64,000 nucleotides of DNA. It comes from CAYYFX01 sp964571855 (lineage in GTDB: Bacteria; ARS69). Positions 50,416-59,420 of the stretch are shown here, in pieces. Below the pieces are notes generated by a model, which saw only the letters and a list, made by a program, of their open reading frames with translations, had not been told where the DNA came from and did not search any database. The translations under genes were made by a program, and so were the position numbers. The stretch is taken from assembly GCA_964571855.1 (NCBI GenBank), contig CAZNDO010000002.1, positions 434,001 to 498,000 on the forward strand, written 5' to 3'. Position 1 is the first letter of the stretch, and every line of letters begins with the position of its first letter.

Positions 50416-51930
50416 TCACGAAAGCGTACCCGTGGCCCGTTCGACGGCGGCGAGCAGCCTCCCGGACCGAACGAGCGCGGACGCCCGCTGCAGATCCGCG
50501 GAAGCGTAGCGGTCCGCGCCCCAGAAGGGAATCTCCTCCCGCACCGCGTCCCGGAGCGCCCGCGCCGCGCGGCCCGGCGTCCGTCCCTCGCGGAGGTCCA
50601 CCGCCTGCGCCGCCGCGAGGGCGGCCACCCCCGCCACGTCGGCCGTGTTCCGCAGGATCTCCGCCGCCTTGTGCGCCGATGTGGCACCCATGCTCACGTG
50701 ATCCTCCTGGTCCGCGGAGACCGGGATGGAGTCCGCGCACGCGGGATGGGCCAGGACCTTGTTCTCCGACGCCAGCGCGGCCGCCGTGTACTGGAGGATC
50801 ATCAGCCCGGAGTTCAGGCCGTCGCCGCGCGCGAGGAACGGCGGCAACCCGTCCGACAGGGCCGGGTTCAGCAGGCGGTTCACCTGCCGCTCGGCCAGGT
50901 TGGCCACCTCCGCCAGCGCCGTCCCGAAGGAGTCCAGGGCCAGACCCAGGCTCTCCCCGTGGAAGTTCCCCGCCGCGATCACCACGCCCTCGTCCGCGAA
51001 GACCAACGGGTTGTCCGAGGCCGCATTGACCTCGACCGACAGCCGCCGTTCGAGGTCGTCGAAGGCGTCCGCCACTCCTCCCAAAATCTGCGGAACGCAC
51101 CTCAGGGAGTAGGGGTCCTGGACCCGGGGGCTCTCCCGGACCTCCCGGTCGGCCAGCAGCGTCCGGAGGTTCGCGGCCACCGCGGACTGCCCCGGGTACG
51201 GCCGCTGGGCGTGGACCCGCGCGTCGAACGGCAGGACGGACGCGTCGAACACGTCCACGATCGCCGCGGTGACGGCCTGGGCGGTCTTCAGCACGATGCG
51301 GGCGTCGTGCAGCAGCAGGGCGCCGCGGGAGGCCATGACCTGGCACCCGTTGATCAGCCCCAGCCCCTCCTTGTAGGACAGCCGCATCGGCGCGAGTCCG
51401 GCCTCCGCCAGGGCCTCGCGCGCCGGAAGGCGGCGGCCGCCGCGACGCGCCTCCCCTTCCCCCAGGACGGCCGCCGCCACGTGCGCGAGCGGCGCCAGGT
51501 CCCCGCTGGCGCCCAGCGATCCCTTCGCCGGGACGACCGGGAGGACGTCCTCCCGGAGCATCCCGGCCAGGAAGTCCATCAAGCCGACGCGGACGCCCGA
51601 GAACCCCTTCGCGAACAGGTTGACCTTGAGGAGGAGGATGCCGCGGACCTCGTCGTCGTCGAGCGCCGGACCGGCGCCCGCCGCGTGGCTGAGCACGATG
51701 TTCCGCTGCAGGTCCTCGAGCGAGTCCAGCGGGACGGCGACGCGGGCGAGGTGGCCCACCCCGGTGTTGACGCCGTAGATCGTGCGGCCCGCGGCCACGC
51801 AATCCTCGAGGAAGCGGCGCGACGCCGCGACCCGGGAGCGCGCCGCGTCCGGGATGTCGAAGGGGGCCCGGTCACGCGCCACGCGCACGACGTCGTCGAG
51901 GCGGAGCGAGTGGCCATCGAGGAGGATCAT
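50416..51930 (-). CDS. hutH: histidine ammonia-lyase
   Basis: The 504-residue protein has the aromatic amino-acid lyase fold with the MIO-forming triad Ala-Ser-Gly (141-143) in GSLGASGDLAPLAH, the SHAAG motif (81-85) and YGVNTGVGHL. It removes ammonia from histidine to give urocanate. Substrate choice cannot be fully proved by eye, but SH in SHAAG favours His over Phe. Length equals the usual 500-515. No other hut gene is visible, so the pathway may be elsewhere. ATG 51930 gives the usual N-terminus. Confidence 0.9.
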   Translation of the reverse strand: MILLDGHSLRLDDVVRVARDRAPFDIPDAARSRVAASRRFLEDCVAAGRTIYGVNTGVGHLARVAVPLDSLEDLQRNIVLSHAAGAGPALDDDEVRGILLLKVNLFAKGFSGVRVGLMDFLAGMLREDVLPVVPAKGSLGASGDLAPLAHVAAAVLGEGEARRGGRRLPAREALAEAGLAPMRLSYKEGLGLINGCQVMASRGALLLHDARIVLKTAQAVTAAIVDVFDASVLPFDARVHAQRPYPGQSAVAANLRTLLADREVRESPRVQDPYSLRCVPQILGGVADAFDDLERRLSVEVNAASDNPLVFADEGVVIAAGNFHGESLGLALDSFGTALAEVANLAERQVNRLLNPALSDGLPPFLARGDGLNSGLMILQYTAAALASENKVLAHPACADSIPVSADQEDHVSMGATSAHKAAEILRNTADVAGVAALAAAQAVDLREGRTPGRAARALRDAVREEIPFWGADRYASADLQRASALVRSGRLLAAVERATGTLS

Positions 51931-51959
51931 GCGGCGGCTTTCCGTCACGCGGGTCGCGC

Positions 51960-51988
51960 AGTGTCCCACGCGCCCGGCGGGCCGTCAA
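51960..51988 (-). promoter_or_regulatory. weak promoter candidate for hutH
   Basis: On the minus strand TTGACG (51983-51988) and GACACT (51960-51965) are 17 bases apart. The same -35 and a similar ACACT -10 occur before the TAtT lipoprotein gene at 60329-60357. Confidence 0.35.
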
Positions 51989-52060
51989 CGCGACCCCGGA
52001 TCGGGGATCGTCCGGCCCGAACGGAACCGTCCCCGGAGCGCGCCGCCGTGCGTCCGCGAC

Positions 52061-52089
52061 TTGAGCGTGCGCGCCTCCCCTGCTAGCCT
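52061..52089 (+). promoter_or_regulatory. promoter candidate for the EIIA-rpiA pair
   Basis: TTGAGC (52061-52066) and TAGCCT (52084-52089) are 17 bases apart, with a TGC extended -10. The predicted start is about 27 bases before the GTG at 52123. Confidence 0.45.
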
Positions 52090-52122
52090 CCCTCGGCTTC
52101 ATCCCCCGTCCGGGAGGATCCC

Positions 52123-52584
52123 GTGAAGCTCTCGGAGCTGCTCACCGCGTCGCGCATCCGGCTGCCGCTCGAGGCGGCCACGAAGGACGACGTGCTGCGG
52201 GAGCTCGTCTCGCTGCTCGGCAAGTCGAAGGACGCCTCCGACGAGATCCTCGAGGCCGTGCTGGAACGCGAGCGCCGCATGCCCACCGGGATCGGCCGCG
52301 GCATCGCCATCCCGCACGGCAAGAGCCGCCACGTGCCGGCCCTCGAGGTGGCGTTCGGCGTCACGCGCGCGCCGCTCGACTACGGCGCGATCGATCGGGA
52401 GCCGGTGCAGCTCCTTTTCCTCCTCGTCTCCCCGCCCGACCAGACCGGCCCGCACATCCGCGCGCTCGCGCAGATCTCGCGCATGCTCTCCTCGGACGGA
52501 GCGCAGGACGGGCTGCTCGCGGCGCGGACGCCGGCGGACGTGCTGGCGCTCATCGCGCGCGAGGAGCCGAACCTCGAGGAGTGA
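52123..52584 (+). CDS. PTS EIIA-type (PtsN-like) protein
   Basis: The 153-residue protein is a second EIIA type-2 domain with the phospho-His in GRGIAIPHGKSRHV and a downstream LLFLLVSPPDQTGPH. Start GTG 52123 has GGGAGG upstream. It lies one base before rpiA, so the two are coupled. Two EIIA proteins flanking hutH, without EIIB or EIIC, suggest regulation rather than sugar uptake. Confidence 0.85.
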   Translation: MKLSELLTASRIRLPLEAATKDDVLRELVSLLGKSKDASDEILEAVLERERRMPTGIGRGIAIPHGKSRHVPALEVAFGVTRAPLDYGAIDREPVQLLFLLVSPPDQTGPHIRALAQISRMLSSDGAQDGLLAARTPADVLALIAREEPNLEE

Positions 52585-52585
52585 C

Positions 52586-53290
52586 ATGCCCGATCGCGAT
52601 GCGTTGAAGCGGGCCGTCGGCCGCCGCGCGGCCGAGTTGGTGACGGAAGGCATGGTCGTCGGGCTCGGCACGGGCTCCACCGCGAAGCACTTCGTGGACC
52701 GTCTCGGGGAGCGCGTGGCCGAAGGCCTCGGGATCGTCGGCATCCCCACCTCGGAGCGGACCGCGGCGCAGGCCCGCGCGCTCGGCATCCCGTTGTCCTC
52801 GCTCGCGGAGCGGCCCGTCGTCGACCTGGCCGTGGACGGGTGCGATCAGGTCGACCCGCACGGCGACCTGATCAAGGGGCTCGGCGGCGCGCTCACCCGC
52901 GAGAAGCGCGTGGCTCGCGCCGCCCGGGAGTTCGTCGTCGTGGCCGACCCCGGCAAGGAGGTCCCCTGCCTCGGGGTGGGCTGTCCGGTTCCGGTCGAGG
53001 CGGCGCCGGTCGCCTGCGAGGCCGTGGCCGCCGCGATCCGGACGCTGGGCGGCCGGTCCCGCGTGCGCGATGCCGGCGGCGCGCCATACGTCACGGACAA
53101 CGGGAACTGGATCCTGGATGCGGACTTCGGCGCGATCGCGGACCCCCGGGCGCTCGAGGCGCGGCTGGACGCCCTCGAGGGCGTGGTGGAGAACGGCCTC
53201 TTCCCCGGGATGGCCACGAGGATCCTGATCGGGGACCCTTCGGGCGTCCGGGAGTGGACGCCGCCGCGCCGGCGATCCGGACCTCGATGA
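52586..53290 (+). CDS. rpiA: ribose-5-phosphate isomerase A
   Basis: The 234-residue protein interconverts ribose-5-phosphate and ribulose-5-phosphate in the pentose-phosphate pathway. Motifs are GLGTGSTAKHFVDRL, VDLAVDGCDQVDP (catalytic Asp region), KGLGGALTREKRVA and DNGNWILD. Length is normal. ATG 52586 follows the EIIA gene closely. Confidence 0.93.
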   Translation: MPDRDALKRAVGRRAAELVTEGMVVGLGTGSTAKHFVDRLGERVAEGLGIVGIPTSERTAAQARALGIPLSSLAERPVVDLAVDGCDQVDPHGDLIKGLGGALTREKRVARAAREFVVVADPGKEVPCLGVGCPVPVEAAPVACEAVAAAIRTLGGRSRVRDAGGAPYVTDNGNWILDADFGAIADPRALEARLDALEGVVENGLFPGMATRILIGDPSGVREWTPPRRRSGPR

Positions 53291-53369
53291 TCCCCCGAGA
53301 GGACGGGCGGAACCCGTTCTGGCGCGGGCACTTCCCCGGCCCGGGAGTCGGCCGTCCATGTCTCTCCGG

Positions 53370-53398
53370 TTGAGAGTCCCTACCGGATAGCTTATGTT
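53370..53398 (+). promoter_or_regulatory. promoter and possible operator for the XRE regulator
   Basis: TTGAGA (53370-53375) and TATGTT (53393-53398) are 17 bases apart. The dyad TCCGGT-N11-ACCGGA (53365-53387) and another TACCGGA at 53406-53412 overlap it and may be autoregulatory operators. Confidence 0.55.
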
Positions 53399-53442
53399 CA
53401 ATGCGTACCGGACCGCACGTAGGAGAGGAGTGATCACTCACG

Positions 53443-53763
53443 ATGCAGCCGATCGGCCGGAACATCCGCGCTTTGCGCCAGCTCCTGGGGGTGACCCAGA
53501 CGAAGCTCGCGTCGAAGGTCGGGGTCGCGCCGGCGTACATCAGCCAGATCGAGTCCATGAGCCGGATGCCCAGCGTCCGCGTGACCCACCGCATCGCCGA
53601 AGCCCTCGGCACGACCGTGGGCACGCTGCTCGGGGAGACCGCCGACCCGGCGCTGGAGGGTCGCCTGAGCAAGGTGGAGCAGCTCCACCTGCTGAAGCGG
53701 CTGGTCCTGGAGCTCGAGGCCGAGCTGGCGCAGGAACGCCCCGCCGACGTCGAGCCCAGCTGA
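53443..53763 (+). CDS. XRE-family transcriptional regulator
   Basis: The 106-residue protein has an N-terminal helix-turn-helix (about 6-60) with IRALRQLLGVTQTKLASKVG and APAYISQIE, the Cro/C1 type. A short helical C-terminus follows. There is no sensor domain. It could be a repressor of its own promoter. ATG 53443 has AGGAGAGGAG upstream at slightly long spacing. The target is unknown. Confidence 0.8.
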   Translation: MQPIGRNIRALRQLLGVTQTKLASKVGVAPAYISQIESMSRMPSVRVTHRIAEALGTTVGTLLGETADPALEGRLSKVEQLHLLKRLVLELEAELAQERPADVEPS

Positions 53764-53851
53764 GACCCGACGCCCCCGGAGCCCGATCCCCGTCAGGGTC
53801 CGCCGTGCCGCGTCCGATGGGTAGGGACCACCCGATTCCGCGGAGACGGCG

Positions 53852-55336
53852 ATGACCCCCGAGAGCCCTTCCGTGCCCGCGCCGGTCCCGGCCGCGCCGG
53901 AGTTCCGCGCGTCGCCCGGAACGCACCCGCGCGGGGTGCCGCCGCAGGAGCGGATCTTCGTGAACCGCAACCTGCGGCTGCGCTCCATCGGCGCGGTGGG
54001 CTTCGACCTGGACTACACGCTCGCGCACTACCGAGTGCACGAGATCGACCATCTGGCGTTCCGCATCACGCAGCAGAAGCTGGTGGAGCGCGGCCACCCC
54101 GCGGAGATCCTGCAGGCGCGCTTCGAGCCCGGCTCGCTCGTGCGGGGGCTCGTGGTGGACCGCCGCCGCGGCAACGTCCTCAAGATGGACTACCACAACT
54201 ACGTCGTGCGCGCGGCGCACGGGTTCCGCCCGCTCTCGGACGCCGAGCGGAAGCGCGTGTACCGCGCCCGGCGGATCCGCACGTCGGGGAAGGACTACGC
54301 GTCCATCGACACCTTCTTCCACCTCCCGGAGATCCACCTGTACCTCTCCCTGGTGGAGCTGTACGACTCGCTCGGACGGAAGACGGACTACGTGCGGCTG
54401 CACCGCGACGTGCGCGAGTCCATCGACCAGGCGCATGCGGACGGCTCCATCAAGAGCGAGATCGCGAAGGACCCCGCGCGTTTCGTAGCGCAGGACGAGC
54501 GGCTGCCGCGGTTCCTGCGCGCGCTGCGCGACTCCGGCAAGAAGGTCTTCCTGCTGACGAACTCCGAGCTGTTCTACACGGACCTCCTGCTCGGGCACCT
54601 CCTCGAGGGGCCGGGCGGCGCGCCGTGGCGCACGTACTTCGACCTCGTGGTGGTGGACGCCGGGAAGCCGCGGTTCTTCCGCGAGCCCGGGCGCGCCGGC
54701 GCGTGGGTGGATGCGGACGGCCCCGGCGCCCCGGTGTACTCGAAGGGCGAGGTGGCGAACCTCGAGCGCCTCCTGGGCTTCAAGGGGGACGCCATCCTGT
54801 ACTGGGGCGACCACACCTACGGCGACATCCTCCGGTCCAAGAAGAGCGTGGGCTGGCGGACGGCGATGATCATCCCGGAGCTGGAGGAGGAGATGCTCGT
54901 GACGCACCGCATCCGCGGGGCGTCGGCCGCGCTGGACAGGGCCGTGGCGGACCGGGACCGCGTCATCCTGGAGGAGGACGCCGCGCGCGCGGACGCCGCG
55001 CGCCTGCGCGCGCTGGTGACGGAGGCCGAGGGATCGGGCGCGGGCGCGCTCGACGAGTTGCTGCGCCGGCTCGCGCGCGCGGACGACCGCGTGGCCGGGC
55101 TGGCGGCGGAGCGCATCCGGCTGCACGAGGAGATCGCGCGCCTGGACGACGAGTGCAACGCGGCCTACCACCCGAAGTGGGGGCCGCTGTTCCGCGAGGG
55201 CAACGAGATCAGCCGCTTCGGCCACCAGGTGAAGGACTTCGCGTGCATCTACACGAGCCGCGTGTCCAACCTGCTGCGGTACCCGCCCAACACGTACTTC
55301 CGCGCGCCGCGGGAGACGATGCCGCACGAGGCGTAG
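53852..55336 (+). CDS. HAD-superfamily 5'-nucleotidase (cytosolic purine type)
   Basis: The 494-residue protein has HAD motif I FDLDYTLAHY (nucleophile Asp), motif II FLLTNSEL, and the later motif LYWGDHTYGDI. It matches the cytosolic IMP/GMP-type 5'-nucleotidases (HAD-IG). It should hydrolyse purine mononucleotides. The first about 35 residues are Pro-rich and probably disordered; a coiled-coil-like segment follows at about 365-425. ATG 53852 has GGAG upstream. Length agrees with the family. Confidence 0.85.
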   Translation: MTPESPSVPAPVPAAPEFRASPGTHPRGVPPQERIFVNRNLRLRSIGAVGFDLDYTLAHYRVHEIDHLAFRITQQKLVERGHPAEILQARFEPGSLVRGLVVDRRRGNVLKMDYHNYVVRAAHGFRPLSDAERKRVYRARRIRTSGKDYASIDTFFHLPEIHLYLSLVELYDSLGRKTDYVRLHRDVRESIDQAHADGSIKSEIAKDPARFVAQDERLPRFLRALRDSGKKVFLLTNSELFYTDLLLGHLLEGPGGAPWRTYFDLVVVDAGKPRFFREPGRAGAWVDADGPGAPVYSKGEVANLERLLGFKGDAILYWGDHTYGDILRSKKSVGWRTAMIIPELEEEMLVTHRIRGASAALDRAVADRDRVILEEDAARADAARLRALVTEAEGSGAGALDELLRRLARADDRVAGLAAERIRLHEEIARLDDECNAAYHPKWGPLFREGNEISRFGHQVKDFACIYTSRVSNLLRYPPNTYFRAPRETMPHEA

Positions 55337-55381
55337 CCCGGCCGGGTCGGCCGCCGGCGGGCGAACCGCGGCGTCGGGCTA
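55335..55381. terminator. bidirectional terminator candidate
   Basis: TAGCCCG (55335-55341) and CGGGCTA (55375-55381) pair and include both stop codons of the converging genes; inner CGGCC repeats strengthen the stem. There is no U-run. Confidence 0.45.
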
Positions 55382-56461
55382 CCGGTCCGGGAAGCGCGCG
55401 TCCACGAACTCCGGGACGGCGCCCTGCCCCTCCCAGTCGCCGAAGCGCAGGTCGTCGCGGACGCGGATCCAGTCCAGCTTCCGCTTCCGGATCTCCGTCA
55501 CGGCGTCCATGGTGAGGATGGGCTCGGGGAAGTCGAACCGTCGCAGGTCGTGGAAGCCGAGGTCCGGCAGGAACCACGGCATGGTCAGCTTCAGCCCGGG
55601 GAAGTACACCGCGGTGCCCAGGAAGCGCGCGTCGTCCGGCGGCGCCTGCAGCGGGGCGGTCCGGGTGCGCCACAGCACCATCGCCTCGGGCCGGTGGAAG
55701 CCGAACTTCCGGACGAACTGGCCGTACAGGTTCTCCAGCGCCACCACGCGCACGGGAACGCCGTTCTGCTCGGCCTCGTACTCCCGCACGTCGCCACAGG
55801 AGAACCGGCGGTACACCACGTGGACGCGGTCGTTGGAGATCGTCTTCATGTCGATGTTGACCACGCGGAACCGCTCGCCCCGGTAGTCGATCTCCTCCGT
55901 CCACGCCCGCATCGGATCCTTCGAGATCATCAGCTCCCGCGGCTCGGGATCGTCCACCTCGAACTCCAGCCCGAAGTGGCCGAGCCCGGCGCGCGCGTCC
56001 CGCAGGTTCACGATCGGGTACAGGCCGGGATTGCGGAACCGCTTCGTGAACGCGAGGCGCAGGTCGTCCTCGGACGTGGAGTAGATCACGCTGTCCTGCA
56101 GCGCCAGCCGGAGGAAGAAGTCGAACGCGGTCTCCGAGCCGAAGATGTACGCGGAGAGCGCGTCCCGCTTCGCCCCGTCGCTGCCGGGCTTGCCGAAGTC
56201 GCCGCGCCGGTAGGCTTCGTCCGTCTCCTCCAGGCGCGCCATGTTCCGGGCGGACATCTCCGCCCCCACCGAGTCCACGGCCGCCGCGTCCAGGTGCACC
56301 ACCGGGCGGCCCTCGGCGTTCTCGAAGAGCAGGGCAAGGGTGCGCTGCGCGCGCGCCGCCCGGTCGTCCGGCGGGATCGCCGCGTCCGCCACGGTCTGCG
56401 ACGCGACCGGCGGCGGCGCGGCCAGCGCCGCGAGGGTCCCGAGCAGGACGGCGGCGATCAC
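55379..56461 (-). CDS. exported protein of the TRAP operon, unknown function
   Basis: The 360-residue product has a hydrophobic N-terminal signal (VIAAVLLGTLAALAAPPPVA), then an alpha-beta protein without known motifs. Recognisable text includes SCGDVREYEAEQNG, and the C-terminus is rich in Arg, Asp and Trp. GTG 56461 overlaps the DctM stop by four bases, so it is the last gene of the TRAP operon and should be coexpressed with the importer. It may process or bind the imported substrate, but that is only inferred. Confidence 0.65.
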   Translation of the reverse strand: MIAAVLLGTLAALAAPPPVASQTVADAAIPPDDRAARAQRTLALLFENAEGRPVVHLDAAAVDSVGAEMSARNMARLEETDEAYRRGDFGKPGSDGAKRDALSAYIFGSETAFDFFLRLALQDSVIYSTSEDDLRLAFTKRFRNPGLYPIVNLRDARAGLGHFGLEFEVDDPEPRELMISKDPMRAWTEEIDYRGERFRVVNIDMKTISNDRVHVVYRRFSCGDVREYEAEQNGVPVRVVALENLYGQFVRKFGFHRPEAMVLWRTRTAPLQAPPDDARFLGTAVYFPGLKLTMPWFLPDLGFHDLRRFDFPEPILTMDAVTEIRKRKLDWIRVRDDLRFGDWEGQGAVPEFVDARFPDR

Positions 56462-57735
56462 GGCGCGCCGCTGCCGCCGCGCAGCAGGATCAGGCTGAGC
56501 TGCGGGACGTACGTGACGATGGCGAGCGCCCCGAGCAGGAGCAGGAGGAACGGGATGCTGGCCCGGTACAGCTCCGGGACGGGCTTCCCGAACCGGTACG
56601 ACGAGATGAACAGGTTCAGCCCGACCGGCGGCGTGGAGTACCCGATCTCCAGGTTCGTCAGGAAGATGATCCCCAGGTGCACCAGGTCCACGCCGTAGCC
56701 CTGCGCGATCGGCACGATCAGCGGCACGACCACGAGGATCGCGGAGAAGATGTCCATGAGACATCCCACGATCAGCAAGAACACGTTGAGGGCGATCAGG
56801 AATGTCCATTTCGACGTGAAGGCTCCCTGCATCCACTCCAGGAGGTTCATGGGGACTTCGGCGTCCACCAGCCAGTTCGTGAGCCCGAACGCGGATCCGA
56901 TGATCACCAGGATGCCCGCCACGAGGAGCATGCTGCTCCGCACGACGGCCGGGATGCGGCGGAGCGGGATGTCCCGGTAGATGAGCGTCTCCGCCACGAG
57001 CGCGTACAGCGCGGTGATGGACGCCGCCTCCGTGACCGTCACCCGGCCGGAGTAGATCCCGCCGAGGACCACGAACGGCAGCGGGAGCTCCCAGGCGGCG
57101 TCGCGCAGGGCCCGGGCCGCGGCGGCGGGCCGGAACGGCGTGGTCTTCACGCCGGCGGCGACCCCGCGGCGCGCCCCGTACACGGCGAGGATGGCCACGA
57201 GCAGCAGCCCCGGCACGATGCCCGCGCGGAACAGGTCGTCCACGCTCACGCCCGCCACGTACGCGTACAGGATCAGCGGCAGGCTGGGCGGGAACAGGAG
57301 GCCCAGCGAGCCGCACGTGGTGACGAGGCCGAGCGAGAACCGCTCGGGGTAGCCCGTGGACACCAGCGCCGGCAGCAGCAGCCCCCCCACCGCGACGATC
57401 GTGATGCCGGACGCGCCCGTGAACGCCGTGAAGAACGCGCACGTGGCCAGCGCCACGAGCGACAGCCCGCCGGGCATCCAACCGAGCAGCTCCCGCGAGA
57501 GCGCCACGAGGCGCCGCGGCGCGCCACCCTCCGCGAACAGCGTCCCCGCGAACGTGAACAGCGGGATGGCCACGAGCATCGGCGAGGACGCGAGCCGCGT
57601 CATCTCGATCACGACCGCCGAGCCCGAGATCCCGTCCGCGGTGAACAACACGAGGGCCAGCCCGCCCAGCACGAGGAAGAGCGGCAGCCCGAAGAGGGCC
57701 AGCACCAGCAGCACGGCGACGAGAAGGAGGGTCAC
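56458..57735 (-). CDS. dctM: TRAP transporter large permease (DctM)
   Basis: The 425-residue protein has about 12 hydrophobic segments and the DctM family features TFAGTLFAEGG, GASGITIVAVGGLLLPAL and GSLGLLFPPSLPLILY. It is the transport-forming subunit driven by an ion gradient. GTG 57735 overlaps the DctQ stop by four bases (GTGA). Confidence 0.9.
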   Translation of the reverse strand: MTLLLVAVLLVLALFGLPLFLVLGGLALVLFTADGISGSAVVIEMTRLASSPMLVAIPLFTFAGTLFAEGGAPRRLVALSRELLGWMPGGLSLVALATCAFFTAFTGASGITIVAVGGLLLPALVSTGYPERFSLGLVTTCGSLGLLFPPSLPLILYAYVAGVSVDDLFRAGIVPGLLLVAILAVYGARRGVAAGVKTTPFRPAAAARALRDAAWELPLPFVVLGGIYSGRVTVTEAASITALYALVAETLIYRDIPLRRIPAVVRSSMLLVAGILVIIGSAFGLTNWLVDAEVPMNLLEWMQGAFTSKWTFLIALNVFLLIVGCLMDIFSAILVVVPLIVPIAQGYGVDLVHLGIIFLTNLEIGYSTPPVGLNLFISSYRFGKPVPELYRASIPFLLLLLGALAIVTYVPQLSLILLRGGSGAP

Positions 57736-58370
57736 GGCGCCGGCTCGGGCGGGGGCGCGGCCTCCGCGTCGGCGGCCGGCGCGAGGCCCGCCGCCTCCTC
57801 GAACGCCAGCAGCGCCAGGCGGAACGCCATGCCCAGGAAGGCGGCCGGGAACACCGCGATGACCGCGGCCGTGCTCACGCCGAGGAACGCCTCCTCGGCC
57901 ATCGGGATCTCCTCCGCGAGGAGGTCCAGCGACGCCCGCGCGAGCGCGAGGCACAGCGCGGATCCCGAAGCCGCCACGAGGGCGCCGGCCGCGCGCGCCT
58001 TCGCCCCGTGCAGGAGCCGGCCGAGCACGTTGATCTGGATGTGCCGCTTCGCCCCGGTGGCCAGCAGCGCGCCCACGAACGCGAGCAGCAGCACGAAGTG
58101 CCGCAGCAGCGGGTCGATCCAGAGGATGCCGGACTCCCACACGTTGCGCAGGAGGATCTGCAGCGCGGACAGCAGGACCATGGCCAGGAGGAGCGCGGCC
58201 ACGATCAGGCCCAGCAGGCGGTCCGTGCCGGCACGCACGGCGACCACCGCGCGTGTCCCCCGCAGCGCGAAGACCCCGCCGGCGAGGACCGCCAGCGCGG
58301 GCAGGCCCCCGAGTACGCACGCCGTGATGCCGGGGAGCGCCTCGACCAGGGCGACGACGCGGTCCCCCAC
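57732..58370 (-). CDS. dctQ: TRAP transporter small permease (DctQ)
   Basis: The 212-residue protein has four main hydrophobic segments and the DctQ features WIDPLLRHFVLLLAFVGALL and GAKRHIQINVLGRLL. An extra hydrophobic N-terminus precedes the core and an acidic Pro-rich tail follows. GTG 58370 sits 10 bases after the DctP stop. It forms the membrane complex with DctM. Confidence 0.85.
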   Translation of the reverse strand: MGDRVVALVEALPGITACVLGGLPALAVLAGGVFALRGTRAVVAVRAGTDRLLGLIVAALLLAMVLLSALQILLRNVWESGILWIDPLLRHFVLLLAFVGALLATGAKRHIQINVLGRLLHGAKARAAGALVAASGSALCLALARASLDLLAEEIPMAEEAFLGVSTAAVIAVFPAAFLGMAFRLALLAFEEAAGLAPAADAEAAPPPEPAP

Positions 58371-58379
58371 GAGGCTCCC

Positions 58380-59420
58380 CTACTCTCCCGGTGCGACGGC
58401 GCCGGCTGCGCGGCGGTCCGCCACCACCTTGCGCACGCGCGCGAGCAGGTCCGCGGAGAAGAGCGTGCCCTCCGCGCGCTTCGCCGCCCGCGCGCCGATC
58501 TCCCGGAAGACCTGGAGATCCGCGGACGCGATGGGCACGATGGCGAGCCCGGCCTTGCGGATGTCCTCCACCGCGGCGTGGTTCTCCGCGCGCGAGGATG
58601 CCTTCAGGCGCCGGAACACGTCCTCCGCGACGGGGCCGATCTTCGCGCGGGCGTCCGCGGGCACCTTCGCCCACGCCTCGTTCGTGACGACCACCGCGCC
58701 GATCGCGTGCGTGATCGGGACCTCGCTCATCGCCTTCACCTGCGTGTGCCACTGCAGCACGACGCCCGCGTACGGCGACGAGTACACGCCGTCGATGAGG
58801 CCGGTCTGCAGGCTCGTGTACACGTCCGTGATGGCGAGCGGCACGGGCGTCACGCCGGCCTCCGCGAAGAACCCCTCCGCCAGCGGATCCCCCTCCCACA
58901 GCCACATCTTCATGCTCTTGAGGTCCGCCAGGTTCCGCACCGGCCGCTTCGTGAAGAGGTGCACGAAGCCCACCTCGGCCCAGCCGAGCAGGTGGTGCCC
59001 GCCCTCCTCCAGCGCGCGCGTGAGCTCCGGGCCGACGGACGCGTACACGGCGTCGATCTCCGCCTCGGACTCGAACAGGAACGGCGTCTCCAGCACGCGC
59101 AAGGACGGCGCGATCACGCCGAGCCCGTTCCCGGTGAGGCCGCCGCCGTGCAGCTGCCCCGCGCGCATCTTCCGCAGGACGATCCGCTCGTCGCCCTGCA
59201 CGCCGCCCGCGTAGAACTTGAACCCGACCGCGTCGCCCGTCTCCTTGCGCACGCGCTCGTCCAGCTCGTGCATGAGCTCCATCCAGGTGGAGCCCTCCGG
59301 GGCGAGCGTGGCGATCTTCAGCGTGACGCCGGGCTTGGCGAGGGCGGCGGCCGGCGCGGCGAGGACGGCCGCGGCGAGCGCGGCAACCGCGCCCGCGCGC
59401 TTCGGGAAGGCGAGCATCAT
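58380..59420 (-). CDS. dctP: TRAP transporter substrate-binding protein (DctP)
   Basis: The 346-residue periplasmic protein has a signal peptide (to about residue 28, AAALA) and the DctP pattern TLKIATLAPEGSTWMELMHE, FKFYAGGVQGDERIVLRKMR, and ITDVYTSLQTGLIDGVYSSP with a conserved Arg for carboxylate binding. Substrate unknown. ATG 59420 overlaps the TAtT stop by four bases (ATGA). Confidence 0.9.
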   Translation of the reverse strand: MMLAFPKRAGAVAALAAAVLAAPAAALAKPGVTLKIATLAPEGSTWMELMHELDERVRKETGDAVGFKFYAGGVQGDERIVLRKMRAGQLHGGGLTGNGLGVIAPSLRVLETPFLFESEAEIDAVYASVGPELTRALEEGGHHLLGWAEVGFVHLFTKRPVRNLADLKSMKMWLWEGDPLAEGFFAEAGVTPVPLAITDVYTSLQTGLIDGVYSSPYAGVVLQWHTQVKAMSEVPITHAIGAVVVTNEAWAKVPADARAKIGPVAEDVFRRLKASSRAENHAAVEDIRKAGLAIVPIASADLQVFREIGARAAKRAEGTLFSADLLARVRKVVADRRAAGAVAPGE

